DNA from: Bacteroidota bacterium
GTDB taxonomy: Bacteria; Bacteroidota; Bacteroidia; AKYH767-A; OLB10
Direction: 5' to 3'
Assembly (NCBI GenBank): GCA_023251535.1
Contig: JAHEYP010000004.1
Coordinates: 113,039-177,038, forward strand
DNA: 64,000 nt
Shown here: positions 36,103 through 45,876 of the stretch, in pieces
Position numbering within the stretch: the stretch's first letter is position 1
Layout: each line of letters opens with the position of its first letter
Position numbers and translations under genes: made by a program
The notes under the pieces: generated by a model
Databases searched by the model: none
What the model was told of the DNA's origin: nothing
Seen by the model: the letters and a program-made list of their open reading frames with translations, nothing else

Positions 36103-36900
36103 TTATTTTTTCTTGTAGTATTTCATGGCTTCCGGCATAAATGCTTCCAGATCTTTTACCCTCTTAGTATCACTAGGGTGGGTAGAAAGAATTTGTGGTG
36201 GTTTAGCTCCGCCTTGTGCCGACATACGCTTCCAGAATTTTGGAGCTTCTTGGGGATCGTAACCCGCCATCGCTGCGAAAATCAATCCTAATTTATCAGC
36301 TTCCGACTCATGCAGTCTAGAGTAAGGTAATAATACCGCTACCTGTGATCCAACGCCATATGCTGTATTGAAAATGGTTTGAGTTTGAGCACTCTTCGTT
36401 TGTAATGCCACATTAAGTGCCATTCCGCCCATTTGAGTCATCATTTCTTGACTCATTCGCTCATTACCATGTCGTGCAACAGCATGAGCAATTTCGTGTC
36501 CCATCACTATAGCTAACGCCGTTTCGTTTTGAGTTACTCCTAATAGTCCTGAATAAACCACCACTTTTCCACCCGGCATACACCAAGCATTCACCGTAGG
36601 ATCGTTTACGAGATTATATTCCCATTTATATCCTGCTAAACGATCGCTCATTTTATTCTTTGCCATGTATTGCGTTACAGCAGTTTCTATTCTGCTGCCA
36701 ACACGTTTTACCATAGCTGCGTCGTTATTCGATGATGCAGTAGGAGGGTTCTTAGTTAAGAAGTCTTTGTATTCGGTTAAACTCATCCCGATTAAATCGC
36801 TTTCGGGCAATAAATTCACCTGACGTCGCCCAGTAACAGGAACTTTGCTACAAGATGACACAATGATAATAGCAGATAATGCTATAAGTAATTTACGCAT
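36103..36900 (-). CDS. M48-family periplasmic metalloprotease, lipoprotein
   Basis: This 265-aa zinc protease has a lipobox signal (IIIVSSCSKVPVTGRRQ), so it is anchored in the envelope. The zinc-binding HEIAH lies in VMGHEIAHAVARHGNERM near residue 132, and the third ligand Glu is in the HESEADKLGL motif near residue 199. The N-terminal VTGRRQVNLLPE motif is the family hallmark. Close relatives (LoiP/BepA type without the TPR part) degrade misassembled outer-membrane proteins. The length is usual for the short form. It is followed by a terminator and preceded by clpS on the same strand. Confidence 0.93.
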   Translation of the reverse strand: MRKLLIALSAIIIVSSCSKVPVTGRRQVNLLPESDLIGMSLTEYKDFLTKNPPTASSNNDAAMVKRVGSRIETAVTQYMAKNKMSDRLAGYKWEYNLVNDPTVNAWCMPGGKVVVYSGLLGVTQNETALAIVMGHEIAHAVARHGNERMSQEMMTQMGGMALNVALQTKSAQTQTIFNTAYGVGSQVAVLLPYSRLHESEADKLGLIFAAMAGYDPQEAPKFWKRMSAQGGAKPPQILSTHPSDTKRVKDLEAFMPEAMKYYKKK

Positions 36901-36941
36901 GGATATAGACCGGAAATTCCGGTTTGATGTAATAAAATGGA

Positions 36942-37235
36942 TTATTCAATAGTCGCATTAAGGCCGCGTTCAACCAATGCTTCGCGCATCGGACGAAGGT
37001 CTTTAAAAGAACCTTCTTTAACAGCACATCGTCCACTATAATGAACAATATAGCTGCATTGCTCCGCTTGCTCAGGATGATGTTGGCATACCTTAACTAA
37101 AGAATCAATAACCCAGTCAAAAGTATTTACATCATCATTGTAGAGAACCAAATTGTTTTCTTTTTCAACCTGCTCTTCAACGAGAATATCCTCTTCTTCC
37201 AGTGGCTTACCAAAATGATTTTTGCTCATGAACAA
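36942..37235 (-). CDS. clpS: ATP-dependent Clp protease adaptor ClpS
   Basis: This 97-aa adaptor delivers N-end-rule substrates to ClpAP/ClpCP. The substrate-binding motif LVLYNDDVNTFDWVIDSL, with the conserved Asn-Asp pair, lies near residue 31. The typical CSYIVHYSGRCAVKEG segment follows near residue 63. The N terminus is a poorly conserved extension of the usual kind. It lies 41 bp upstream of the M48 protease gene, so the two may form a quality-control operon. Confidence 0.94.
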   Translation of the reverse strand: MFMSKNHFGKPLEEEDILVEEQVEKENNLVLYNDDVNTFDWVIDSLVKVCQHHPEQAEQCSYIVHYSGRCAVKEGSFKDLRPMREALVERGLNATIE

Positions 37236-37341
37236 TATTGTTTGATGTAAAGGTAAGGAGTTCTGTTTGTTTGTGGAAACAGTCGCCGTGAATAATTCTC
37301 AACAATTATGTTAACATGTTGGTTTAGAGTGTGGTAAGTGT

Positions 37342-37378
37342 AAAAAAGAAAACAGCCCCATTTTCATGGAGCTGCTTT
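37342..37378 (-). terminator. Terminator after the TPR/PD40/SPOR gene
   Basis: On the minus strand CAGCTCCAT and ATGGGGCTG form a 9-bp stem, followed by TTTTCTTTTTT. Confidence 0.8.
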
Positions 37379-37396
37379 CTACCTTAAAATATTTTA

Positions 37397-39226
37397 TTAT
37401 TTTTTCGTTTGAATTGCGTTTTGCAAATTCATCGGTTTTTCGTTTTTGAATGCGACTACGAATGCATCTCCAAATCCAGCTTGTTTCATTGTTGAGCGTA
37501 AGTTTTTAGCTGACGAATAACTTGTTTCTGCTCCTACGAAGAAGCGTAACCATGTTTTGTCGTCGTAACTTGTCATCATCGACTTGTCAGTTCTCTTTTC
37601 TAAGCGTTTTTGAACTCGTTCACGTTGTGATTTGTTGAACGCTCCAATTTGAACTTTGAATACAATATTGCCCGTTAAGTCGACTTTGATTCCGTCGTTT
37701 TTCAACGCAGTTGCATTTTTAATTGCTGCTTCTGCTGCTTTTGCTGCCACTACTGCAGGATCAATTCCTGCCATTTTCATAGCTGCCATATCGGCTTCTG
37801 TAATTCCGCCTGTTGTTGTTCCTTCTTCATCAGCAGTTGCTGTTAAGTTGTCGCCAACTAATCCTGCGTCTGTTAAGCGTCGGTTGCTGATGGCAACGTC
37901 TTCCATTCCGTTTAAGCTCTTGCTTAAGAAGATATCTTGTACGTAAATACGATCGCTAAATTCTCCGAATCGTACTTCTTCTGTATGTGAAGAATAGCCT
38001 GGTGCTTCAACTTTAAAGCTGTAGGTTCCTGGTCCAGGTAATTCTACTGCATATGCTCCCGTTACTTTGTCGGTTGTAACATTGGCTACAATGTTTGAGT
38101 CGCCATCGCGAGTAATAGTAATCTGAATTTCTTTTAAATCAGGTTTTCCAATACAGTTGAATTTTCCATTTATTGCTACAGGTAATTCTTCTGTATTTGA
38201 ATACGGAACTTTATATACTGTTAATGTTCCCGGTGCTGTTTCACGTTGAGAAGTGAAGTAAGCAGTTTGATCTACTGTTGATGAAACAAAGCAAAAATCA
38301 TCGTCCGGTGAGTTATATGGTGATCCCATATTTTCAGGATTACTCCATGTTTTAGATACCGTATTATAGTATGCTTTGAATAAGTCAAATCCTCCTGTTG
38401 TATTGTGTCCGCGTGAACTGAAGTATAAAATTCGGCCGTCAGAATTACAAGTAGGGAATAGTTCGTCTTGCGTTGAGTTTAATGAAGCTTCTATGCGTTT
38501 TGGTTCTCCCCAATTATCATCCAAATCTTTTTCTACTCTGAAGATATCGCGACTCGCTGTTGCATCAGATTTTGAACTAAAATACATAACGCGTCCGTTA
38601 GAGCTTAAGAAGATTGTTGGGCGTTCATCCTTATCACTTTTCGATGCCGAAATAATTTGATCTGGCATGCTTAAAAGTTTTCCGTTTGGTTGGTTGAAAG
38701 CGTATTTCGAATAGAAGTCTGAAGCTAACGATTCAGTTCTTTCTTGAATCGATGATAACTTCGTAGTATCTAATATTCGCTTAGCATTGTTTACCATTTC
38801 GATGTATTGTGGAATACTCCAACGAGGAGAATTCTTATCACCGATAATGCTGTTGAATTCAACGAACGATTGTAATGATTCGTTGAACTTGTAAGTTAAA
38901 TGACAAGCACGACCATAGTAATAGTAGATGTCTTCCGGAGTCTTCGGATTTTCCATCGCAGCTTCAAGATAAGGCAATGCCTGATTCTTGTCTTTGCCTA
39001 CGATTAACAGACAAATACCATAGTAGTAGTTGTACTTATAATTTTTAGGATTACTGCTTACCAATTGGGCAAACAGTGGGGCAGCCTTTTCGTACTGCTT
39101 TGCAAGAAAATACTTCTCTGCAGTTTTTGAACGTTGTCCTTCGGACATGTTTCCTGCTAAAGCAGTAATGGAATTAGTGAATAGCACACATACCAATAAC
39201 ACAAGTAATATTAGCTTCTTTTTCAT
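37397..39226 (-). CDS. Envelope protein with TPR, PD40, carboxypeptidase-regulatory and SPOR domains
   Basis: This 609-aa exported protein has a signal peptide (LILLVLLVCVLFTNSITALAG). TPR-like helices span 30-165 (KTAEKYFLAKQYEKAAPLFAQL). WD40-like PD40 blades lie at about 195-340 (LSSNGRVMYFSSKSD; NSDGRILYFSSRGH). A carboxypeptidase-regulatory-like beta domain (345-440) is followed by a linker. The C-terminal SPOR domain is at about 525-600 (VFKVQIGAFNKSQRERVQKRL ... KQAGFGDAFVVAF). The order resembles the T9SS component PorE, but the terminal peptidoglycan-binding module is SPOR rather than OmpA-like. A role in envelope organisation, possibly T9SS linked, is inference. Confidence 0.82.
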   Translation of the reverse strand: MKKKLILLVLLVCVLFTNSITALAGNMSEGQRSKTAEKYFLAKQYEKAAPLFAQLVSSNPKNYKYNYYYGICLLIVGKDKNQALPYLEAAMENPKTPEDIYYYYGRACHLTYKFNESLQSFVEFNSIIGDKNSPRWSIPQYIEMVNNAKRILDTTKLSSIQERTESLASDFYSKYAFNQPNGKLLSMPDQIISASKSDKDERPTIFLSSNGRVMYFSSKSDATASRDIFRVEKDLDDNWGEPKRIEASLNSTQDELFPTCNSDGRILYFSSRGHNTTGGFDLFKAYYNTVSKTWSNPENMGSPYNSPDDDFCFVSSTVDQTAYFTSQRETAPGTLTVYKVPYSNTEELPVAINGKFNCIGKPDLKEIQITITRDGDSNIVANVTTDKVTGAYAVELPGPGTYSFKVEAPGYSSHTEEVRFGEFSDRIYVQDIFLSKSLNGMEDVAISNRRLTDAGLVGDNLTATADEEGTTTGGITEADMAAMKMAGIDPAVVAAKAAEAAIKNATALKNDGIKVDLTGNIVFKVQIGAFNKSQRERVQKRLEKRTDKSMMTSYDDKTWLRFFVGAETSYSSAKNLRSTMKQAGFGDAFVVAFKNEKPMNLQNAIQTKK

Positions 39227-39394
39227 TAGTGCGGATGATTTTGAACGCCCCGTATATACGCCTGTAACTTCCGCGTTGTTACACTTTGCTTATTTTAAAT
39301 TGCTAATTCCTTCAAAAATTGTTGAAATAACCTTACACGGGAATTACAGGGAAATATTGGTTATGTCTATTGAAAATGAATTAGATATAAACGA

Positions 39395-39425
39395 AAAACG
39401 CACCTTTTATTGGTGCGTTTTGTGA
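39395..39425 (-). terminator. Terminator after plsY
   Basis: AAAACGCACC and GGTGCGTTTT form a perfect 10-bp stem with a 7-nt loop, 25 bp downstream of the plsY stop. Confidence 0.85.
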
Positions 39426-39448
39426 TTTTCTTACAGATTTTGTGATTT

Positions 39449-40087
39449 TTATCTTGCCTTTTTGGATAAAAAACCCACTTTCGATTCTTCGCCTTTGATC
39501 AATCGCTCGATATTTTTCTGATGGGTGATAAATACCAATATGCATACAAACATCGAAAAGATGTTTAAACTGGGTACCGTTTCGTGGTAAATGAACATTA
39601 TTGCTACCGGAAAAGTAAATGCAGCCATCATGGAACTTAATGATACATAATGGGTTAGGAGCAGGGTGGCGACAAATACTCCTGCGCAAACTAAGGCAGC
39701 TCCTGGATGTACTGCAATAAGTATTCCTAACAATGTAGCGACTCCTTTTCCTCCTCTAAATCCGGCGAAAATTGGGAAGATATGTCCAAGTAATGCCGCA
39801 ATCGATAAGGTTAATTCAAAATTGATGTATTGCTGGGTTCCTGGAAGGTATTTGCCTGATAACCAGACTAATTTAACCGCCAAAAGACCTTTTAGAATAT
39901 CGATAATCAATACTGGCCATCCCGCTTTTTTCCCTAAAACACGAAAAGTATTGGTGGCTCCGGCATTCCCGCTTCCATATTCTCTTACATCAATCCCATA
40001 CATTAATTGTCCTATCCATACTGCTGAGGGAATTGATCCCATCAGGTAGGCTAAGCATAGTAATGAAATGTTAGTCATGTTTATCAT
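39449..40087 (-). CDS. plsY: Acyl-phosphate:glycerol-3-phosphate acyltransferase
   Basis: This 212-aa integral membrane enzyme transfers the acyl group of acyl-phosphate to glycerol-3-phosphate, the first step of phospholipid synthesis. The family motifs are all present: GSIPSAVWIG near the N terminus, REYGSGNAGATNTFRVLGKKAG near residue 36, and FRGGKGVATLLG near residue 109. Five or so hydrophobic helices are seen. The start may be the second or third Met (MTNISLL). The gene appears to be monocistronic with its own terminator. Confidence 0.95.
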   Translation of the reverse strand: MINMTNISLLCLAYLMGSIPSAVWIGQLMYGIDVREYGSGNAGATNTFRVLGKKAGWPVLIIDILKGLLAVKLVWLSGKYLPGTQQYINFELTLSIAALLGHIFPIFAGFRGGKGVATLLGILIAVHPGAALVCAGVFVATLLLTHYVSLSSMMAAFTFPVAIMFIYHETVPSLNIFSMFVCILVFITHQKNIERLIKGEESKVGFLSKKAR

Positions 40088-40334
40088 GTTTGGTCAAATG
40101 TAATAACAAAGAAAACAAGAGGACCTTTTATAGACCATTTCCCGAACGAAAAATATTAACAAATCGGCCTTTTGGGTTAATTATCAGTTGATTGAGTTGA
40201 AAGCAATGGAAAGCAGTTTTTCGGGTTCTGTTGTACAATTTTTTGGATTCATTCGCTGACCTTATGATTCGACATAGATGGATATTTCGATTATAATGAT
40301 CATTTCATATACATTGAGTGATCAGTGAACGAAA

Positions 40335-40368
40335 AAAAAGCTCCCGAATTTAATCGAGAGCTTTTTCT
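40335..40368 (-). terminator. Terminator after the 1489-aa gene
   Basis: AAAAAGCTC and GAGCTTTTT form a stem, extended by CGA/TCG pairing, immediately downstream of the large ORF on the minus strand. Confidence 0.8.
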
Positions 40369-40369
40369 T

Positions 40370-43300
40370 TTAGTTACCCGGAACGGCAGTGAACTTTTTA
40401 ATGAACTCAGCCTTTTTACGGTCTGTCCCTAGCATATATTCATAGGGCGGCTTATCACCTTTAGTATCTGCAATACGTTTATCGGGCTTCATGTTATTAA
40501 CTGTATCGTTGAATTTGATGTCGGATGATACAGCTTGCATAATTCCTCTGTTATAATTGAAATACCACCAAGTAGCATTATCGCTTTCTAAGTACAGATT
40601 AAATACTTCTCCGCCTTTCTTCCTTTGAATCTCTAGATATCCTTTTAATGCTCTGCTAATCGTTGTCTTACCAATGAATCCTACACCAATTGGTCCCATC
40701 GATTTGAACGATTGTGTACTCTGATCCCAATACAATTTCACATCAGTAAGGTATAATGTCCTTTGTAATTCTTGAGGTACACGTTTCGGTGCTCCGTAAA
40801 GGTTAAACTCCGATATCATCTTATCGGTTTTTTCGGTACCGACTAACTCTTTCATAGCTCTTACCCATGTTGTTCGTGAGTCGTTTGTAGGTTGTAATGT
40901 AGGATTGCTAGTTATTGCTTCTGCTATCGATTTAATAGCGTCATCATTAAACATGAATTCTAATCCCATTAATACATCTAAAGTGGTTGAATCGTTGTTG
41001 GTATTATTGGTTACATTACCAGTAACATTCATCGTGAATTGTCCGAAGTTGGTATTTAAATTCAATTTTCCTTCTCCATAAACAGTACACTTGTTATCAT
41101 TTAATACAACCATATTCCCTGGTTCATCAGGAGCTAGGATTTTCTCTTTTGGTCCGATTTTATATTCTTTCGTTTTACTGTCGTAGAATAGATATCCCGA
41201 TGCACTAACTAATGATGAATCACTGTTACGTTGCTTAGGCGATAAGAACGAGGAATAGAATCCAGCACTGTCGTTAGCTTGGTAAATTCCTACTCCTAAT
41301 CTCTCCAAGTTTTCATTGCGTGGTTCGTTGATAGGAATACTTACTCCTTTAGGGTCGATGTCAGATTTAAAGCCGAACCAATTAATAGCCAATTCCTGTG
41401 CACAACTATGATTAATACGTGCAAATCCGTCGAAGTTAACTAATGGATTGGCAGCTGTAATATTTACTTTTCCTCGATATTGAATATTAGTATTTAACTG
41501 GAAGTTGCTCGTGTCAGGTATTGTTCCTGATGCATAGGTTTGCATTGATGTATCTATCGCAATTCGATCGAGATCGATTAAGTGTTTAACTTTAGCTTGA
41601 TCTGTATATGCATATTTACCTTTGGCAGTATAGCTTTTTCTTCCCAATACATTTATGGTTGAGTTGCTAATTGTATGATATTTCGTAGTGGTATTGGCAA
41701 CGATTTTTGCTTCGTTCAAAGGTCGCATTACAGCAGCTCTTTCAATAATTATAGTTGCAGTGTCATTTGGTTGAATGCTTGCATCAGCAACCAAAATCTC
41801 TTTTACTTTTCTTGCTTTAATTAAATAGTCGATAAGGCTATATCGAGCAAGTCCCGCATTCCATCGCAATGAGTCTTGCGAAGGATTTACACTCACAAAA
41901 TCTGATCCTTCGATATTCAACTTTGTATTGTCTTTGTAGTCTTCTCCGAACTCAACTTCTTGTTTATCGATAAACCATTTAAACTGAGCAATGAAACAGA
42001 TATACTGATTCAATGGGAAACTTACATAGGATCCTTTTCCGTTTGAAATGAAATCTCCAAATCGTTTAACTAAGTCGATTTTCGATTTCACATTCTTGGT
42101 CTGAATCGCCATTACTTTTTCGTCGTCCGATTTTAATTTGAAATCAGAGGTGTCAGCGCCATATGCATCTTGCTTGAAGTAGAAGTCGAGTGAATTTAAT
42201 TCTGATTCGCTAAATAGTGCATTTCCATTTCCTCCAAGTCCTTTCGCCGCCAAAATCAAATTTCCGTCGAGTGTAACTTGTTTGTCGTATACTGTTAAGT
42301 TCTGATCAATTTTGTCGACGTACATTTTGTCTTTCTTCGGACGCCAGTTGATAAATACATTATTCCCGGATGCTTGAGGGAAACCTGTTCCCGCTATTAT
42401 ATCCTTACGTAAATCAAATGATGCATTTTGCATATTGGTAGAATCGGGGAAGAACACAATGTCTTTTGATTCCGATGCAGAACTTAAATAGTCAATTTTT
42501 CCATTACCGATAAGTCCGTTGTAGCTTAAGTCGATGTGATTAAAGAATGTTCCTTTTCCGCCGTACATCGGATACCCTTCGGTAGGACTATTTCTTTCAA
42601 ATCCGAAGCTATAATCGGGACGAATAATAGCCACTTCTTTGATATCGGGGAATATTCCAGCCGACACAAAATCTCCAGGGAATTTCAATCCGCCTGCCGA
42701 GAAATTGTCGAGTGAATCAATTGTAAACGGATCCATTCGGAAATAGAATTTATCTCTATTATAAACTCCTCCATAAATCGATGGATGATCGTAGTAAACA
42801 AACGATTCTTTGTCGGAGGTGAAAGTAGGGTAGCCGCTATAATTTTTACGACTCGATTTATTATTTAAACTATCGATGTACAGCGTACCTGATACATTCT
42901 GCAATGTACTCTTCAACGGAATTAACTTAGGATTTCCATTCTCGTCAACTTCCGTTTCCGAAACAACTTTTAAGCGAATGGAATCAACAGTGGCTAAATT
43001 GAATTTGAAATCGTCGTACTTAAATGCAAATTTCTTTCCGAAGAAATCACTTCGTCCAGCATGCACTCGTCCGTCGAAATCAAAGTCACGGTTTTTCTTT
43101 AATTTAATAGCTTGTTCAGTTGGAGTAATCCAAACTTGTTGAGAGTCGCTAAGCAATACTCTCGATACTCCTTGAACATCTAAATCGAAATTCAAGAGAT
43201 TTAATTTAGCATTCGATTTTGCTGAGATAATTGAACTAAACTCAATTTTATCGAAGTCGGTTTTATTCGATCTTGCTGCGAGATAATAGAATAACTTGTC

Positions 43301-44839
43301 GTTAATATTCGCTTTATCTTCTTCGAAATTATAGCTTACAAATCCTTTGTTTGCAAGGAAAATTAAGAGGGAACGTGCTTGTTGGTCACTCACTCTTAAA
43401 TATTTCGCTAAGTCTTCCGAATAGATATCGCGGTTATTTGAATTGGCATATTGTTTTAATTGGTACAAAGGGCTAACATCAGCCATTCCTTGAATTTGCT
43501 GGTATCTTTCGTCTGTATACAAATTCGAAGATTCTAAAAGCATTTTACTTTCACCTGCTCCAGAGATCATTCTCAAATCCATTACAGGATCATCGAGCTT
43601 CCAATAGATTCCGTCGACATACATATCCACCTGATGGAATGAATTAAAAAATGGCATCGAGATTCCTGAGTTAATATCACGAATCATTGATACTTCATGG
43701 TCTTTATTGATATACTTGAAATCAAGCGCAGGATGGTAAATTGAATCTTTATCGAAGTATACAACGATTGATGCATTATCTGAACTTATTCTTTCTGCAC
43801 GAACAACGAAGCTTTTGCTTTTTACAATTAAGAATGGCTTGTTATTTCGTTTGAAGGTAAGTGTTGCTTTTTGTTCATTCGATCCTGAACCGATCATCTT
43901 CGGACCTTGCTGAGAAAATCCTCCAACATAGTCGGCATCTTTAATTAATTCTCGTATTCCTAAAGTCAACGTGTAGCTTTGGAAACGAGGATAAGTAGCA
44001 GTTTCAATGGTAACATTGGCAAGTATTTTGTCGGACACTTTGCCCATTAATGGGTCTTTAAAATATTTAGTGCTATAAAAAATCGCAGAGTCGGCTGTCC
44101 AATCGGATCCTGTAACATCAATCGACGTTGCTTTTAAATTTGCATAAACATCTGTTTGTGGTTGACCCGCTCTTGTCCAGTAAACTTTTCCTCCTGTACC
44201 TCTAAAGTTCTTCGTTAAAGGATAATAATACCCTTTGATTCCGTAAATATTACTGCTGTCGTTTTTTGCATAACAGGTTAAATCCATTGCAGGAAAACTA
44301 ATGCGTGGTACAGTATCGAATTCAAATGTATAGTCGCCAGTTCCTGCCACCCATTTTGTGGATGATGATTCATAGAGAATATTCCCTGCAAATAGGTCAG
44401 CACATATTTCTAGGTAATCGCTATAACGTCGTGAAGATCCAAATAGCATTTTATCGAGACTGCTATGCCATTTTTTGAAAGTCTCTAAATCGCGTCCCGA
44501 TTTGGTGAAACCCATCAACGCTTCAAGGTAATTTCCGAAATCGGGAAAAGCCTTCATACGCTTCTTTAACATGTCGTTAGCAGTATGAATGATTATCACC
44601 TGTTGGTCACCTGTAAACTTAGGTTCTTCAATCCATATCACTTCAAACTGATCGAGTAGCTTTTCAGTTTCTTTTTTGTTAGTGAGCTCCATGAATCCTT
44701 TAAGTTCTTTAAAGAAAACAGCAGGGTCCGACGAGAATTGCTTCGGTGCTTGCGCTTCTGAGAAGAAAGGAGCGAGGAGGAGTAAAAAAATCAATATACG
44801 TTTCATAGAAGTATGTTCAGAAGGTATTAAGGATGTCAT
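40370..44839 (-). CDS. Very large uncharacterised exported beta-rich protein
   Basis: The ORF is 1489 aa long. The Met at residue 12 (complement of 44804-44806) gives a proper signal peptide (MKRILIFLLLLAPFFSEAQ) and is the likely start. No domain is recognised with confidence. The body is a long series of short beta strands with many Asn/Asp/Ser turns and recurring phrases such as DSATFYS-like and FDGRVHAG, FPGDFVSAGIFPD and LDGNLILAAKGLG. It looks like a translocation, scaffold or beta-helix type protein of the periplasm or outer membrane. A helical segment around 440-520 resembles a small winged-helix insert. The gene starts directly behind prmA on the same strand. Function is unknown. Confidence 0.75.
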   Translation of the reverse strand: MTSLIPSEHTSMKRILIFLLLLAPFFSEAQAPKQFSSDPAVFFKELKGFMELTNKKETEKLLDQFEVIWIEEPKFTGDQQVIIIHTANDMLKKRMKAFPDFGNYLEALMGFTKSGRDLETFKKWHSSLDKMLFGSSRRYSDYLEICADLFAGNILYESSSTKWVAGTGDYTFEFDTVPRISFPAMDLTCYAKNDSSNIYGIKGYYYPLTKNFRGTGGKVYWTRAGQPQTDVYANLKATSIDVTGSDWTADSAIFYSTKYFKDPLMGKVSDKILANVTIETATYPRFQSYTLTLGIRELIKDADYVGGFSQQGPKMIGSGSNEQKATLTFKRNNKPFLIVKSKSFVVRAERISSDNASIVVYFDKDSIYHPALDFKYINKDHEVSMIRDINSGISMPFFNSFHQVDMYVDGIYWKLDDPVMDLRMISGAGESKMLLESSNLYTDERYQQIQGMADVSPLYQLKQYANSNNRDIYSEDLAKYLRVSDQQARSLLIFLANKGFVSYNFEEDKANINDKLFYYLAARSNKTDFDKIEFSSIISAKSNAKLNLLNFDLDVQGVSRVLLSDSQQVWITPTEQAIKLKKNRDFDFDGRVHAGRSDFFGKKFAFKYDDFKFNLATVDSIRLKVVSETEVDENGNPKLIPLKSTLQNVSGTLYIDSLNNKSSRKNYSGYPTFTSDKESFVYYDHPSIYGGVYNRDKFYFRMDPFTIDSLDNFSAGGLKFPGDFVSAGIFPDIKEVAIIRPDYSFGFERNSPTEGYPMYGGKGTFFNHIDLSYNGLIGNGKIDYLSSASESKDIVFFPDSTNMQNASFDLRKDIIAGTGFPQASGNNVFINWRPKKDKMYVDKIDQNLTVYDKQVTLDGNLILAAKGLGGNGNALFSESELNSLDFYFKQDAYGADTSDFKLKSDDEKVMAIQTKNVKSKIDLVKRFGDFISNGKGSYVSFPLNQYICFIAQFKWFIDKQEVEFGEDYKDNTKLNIEGSDFVSVNPSQDSLRWNAGLARYSLIDYLIKARKVKEILVADASIQPNDTATIIIERAAVMRPLNEAKIVANTTTKYHTISNSTINVLGRKSYTAKGKYAYTDQAKVKHLIDLDRIAIDTSMQTYASGTIPDTSNFQLNTNIQYRGKVNITAANPLVNFDGFARINHSCAQELAINWFGFKSDIDPKGVSIPINEPRNENLERLGVGIYQANDSAGFYSSFLSPKQRNSDSSLVSASGYLFYDSKTKEYKIGPKEKILAPDEPGNMVVLNDNKCTVYGEGKLNLNTNFGQFTMNVTGNVTNNTNNDSTTLDVLMGLEFMFNDDAIKSIAEAITSNPTLQPTNDSRTTWVRAMKELVGTEKTDKMISEFNLYGAPKRVPQELQRTLYLTDVKLYWDQSTQSFKSMGPIGVGFIGKTTISRALKGYLEIQRKKGGEVFNLYLESDNATWWYFNYNRGIMQAVSSDIKFNDTVNNMKPDKRIADTKGDKPPYEYMLGTDRKKAEFIKKFTAVPGN

Positions 44840-45715
44840 TTATTTCTTTTCAAATACGGCACAGCACCATTCGTTTTCAGAGGTGTGATGTACATATTGA
44901 ATGCCCATGGTGGCAGCTTTATTTTTAATAACGGGTAAATCGTCGGTATAATATCCGCTGGTTATTAAAAGGCTTCCTTCATGCATCGCATCGTTGTACA
45001 AATGAAGATCTTGAAGGATGATATTTCTGTTGATATTGGCTAAAATCACATCGAAATTTTTGCCAGCTATTGCTTCTCCTTCGCCTAGTTCGACTTCCAT
45101 TTGGGGATACCCATTGCGGATGGCATTTTCTCTGCTGTTTTCAACGGCATTTGCGTCATTATCGATCGCTAACGCGGATGATGCTCCTTGCATGAAGGCC
45201 AAGATGGCCAAGATGCCAGTACCCGATCCCATGTCTAAAACTGTTTTTCCAGTAAAATCAGTTTTTAACATCACTTTCATCACTTGAGAGGTAGTAGGAT
45301 GGTGTCCCGTGCCGAATGCCATTCTCGGTTGAACCACGATTTCCATAGGGTAATCGGGATTCGGTGCATGGAATTCAGCTCTGATGTAAAGTTTATTGTC
45401 GATGATTTCCGGTTGGTAATTACTTTCCCATTCTTCGTTCCAGTTGCGCCAAGGAATTTCATTGAATTGATAAACGATCTCACAGCCTTGCGATTTCACG
45501 TCGTTAATAATGGCTTCAACCGCAGCTTGATCGAATAAATGAGTTTGTATGTAGGCTTTTAGTCCGTTGCCAGTTTCTTCAAACATTTCAAATCCTGCTT
45601 CCGATAAATGATAAGTCATGATATCGGTGTACATCTCCGCAGGAGTTATTTCGAGGTTGAGTTCTATATAGTTCACTCGATAAAAGTAAAAGTTAAAGGC
45701 TTGCATCTTGCTCAT
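44840..45715 (-). CDS. prmA: Ribosomal protein L11 methyltransferase
   Basis: This 291-aa SAM-dependent enzyme trimethylates L11. A substrate-recognition N-terminal domain (YIELNLEITPAEMYTDIMTYHL) is followed by the catalytic domain with VVQPRMAFGTGHHPTTSQVM near residue 128, SAM motif I VLDMGSGTGILAI near residue 155, and ILANINRNIILQDL, the NPPY-equivalent region. Length and order are standard. The true start may be the Met at residue 4. The stop is followed at once by the track start of the 1489-aa ORF, so the two are probably in one transcript. Confidence 0.94.
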   Translation of the reverse strand: MSKMQAFNFYFYRVNYIELNLEITPAEMYTDIMTYHLSEAGFEMFEETGNGLKAYIQTHLFDQAAVEAIINDVKSQGCEIVYQFNEIPWRNWNEEWESNYQPEIIDNKLYIRAEFHAPNPDYPMEIVVQPRMAFGTGHHPTTSQVMKVMLKTDFTGKTVLDMGSGTGILAILAFMQGASSALAIDNDANAVENSRENAIRNGYPQMEVELGEGEAIAGKNFDVILANINRNIILQDLHLYNDAMHEGSLLITSGYYTDDLPVIKNKAATMGIQYVHHTSENEWCCAVFEKK

Positions 45716-45876
45716 TCATGCATTAGGTTTTCAACAGTTCAGATGTCGGTTTTGCTGATACTATTTTTAGCTTTTGAGCCTCAGTCGGTTAATAGTCATT
45801 TTCTGGTGTTTTTTTTAGTGGAATAGTTTTTTCATTTTTTGCAATTTGCAGCCTTTAATCTTCCTAATATTGAAGT

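Noticed and set aside
40088-40334. Possible small RNA or gene in the 280-bp gap upstream of plsY
   Set aside because: No ORF, conserved hairpin or promoter pair stands out apart from the terminator at its end.
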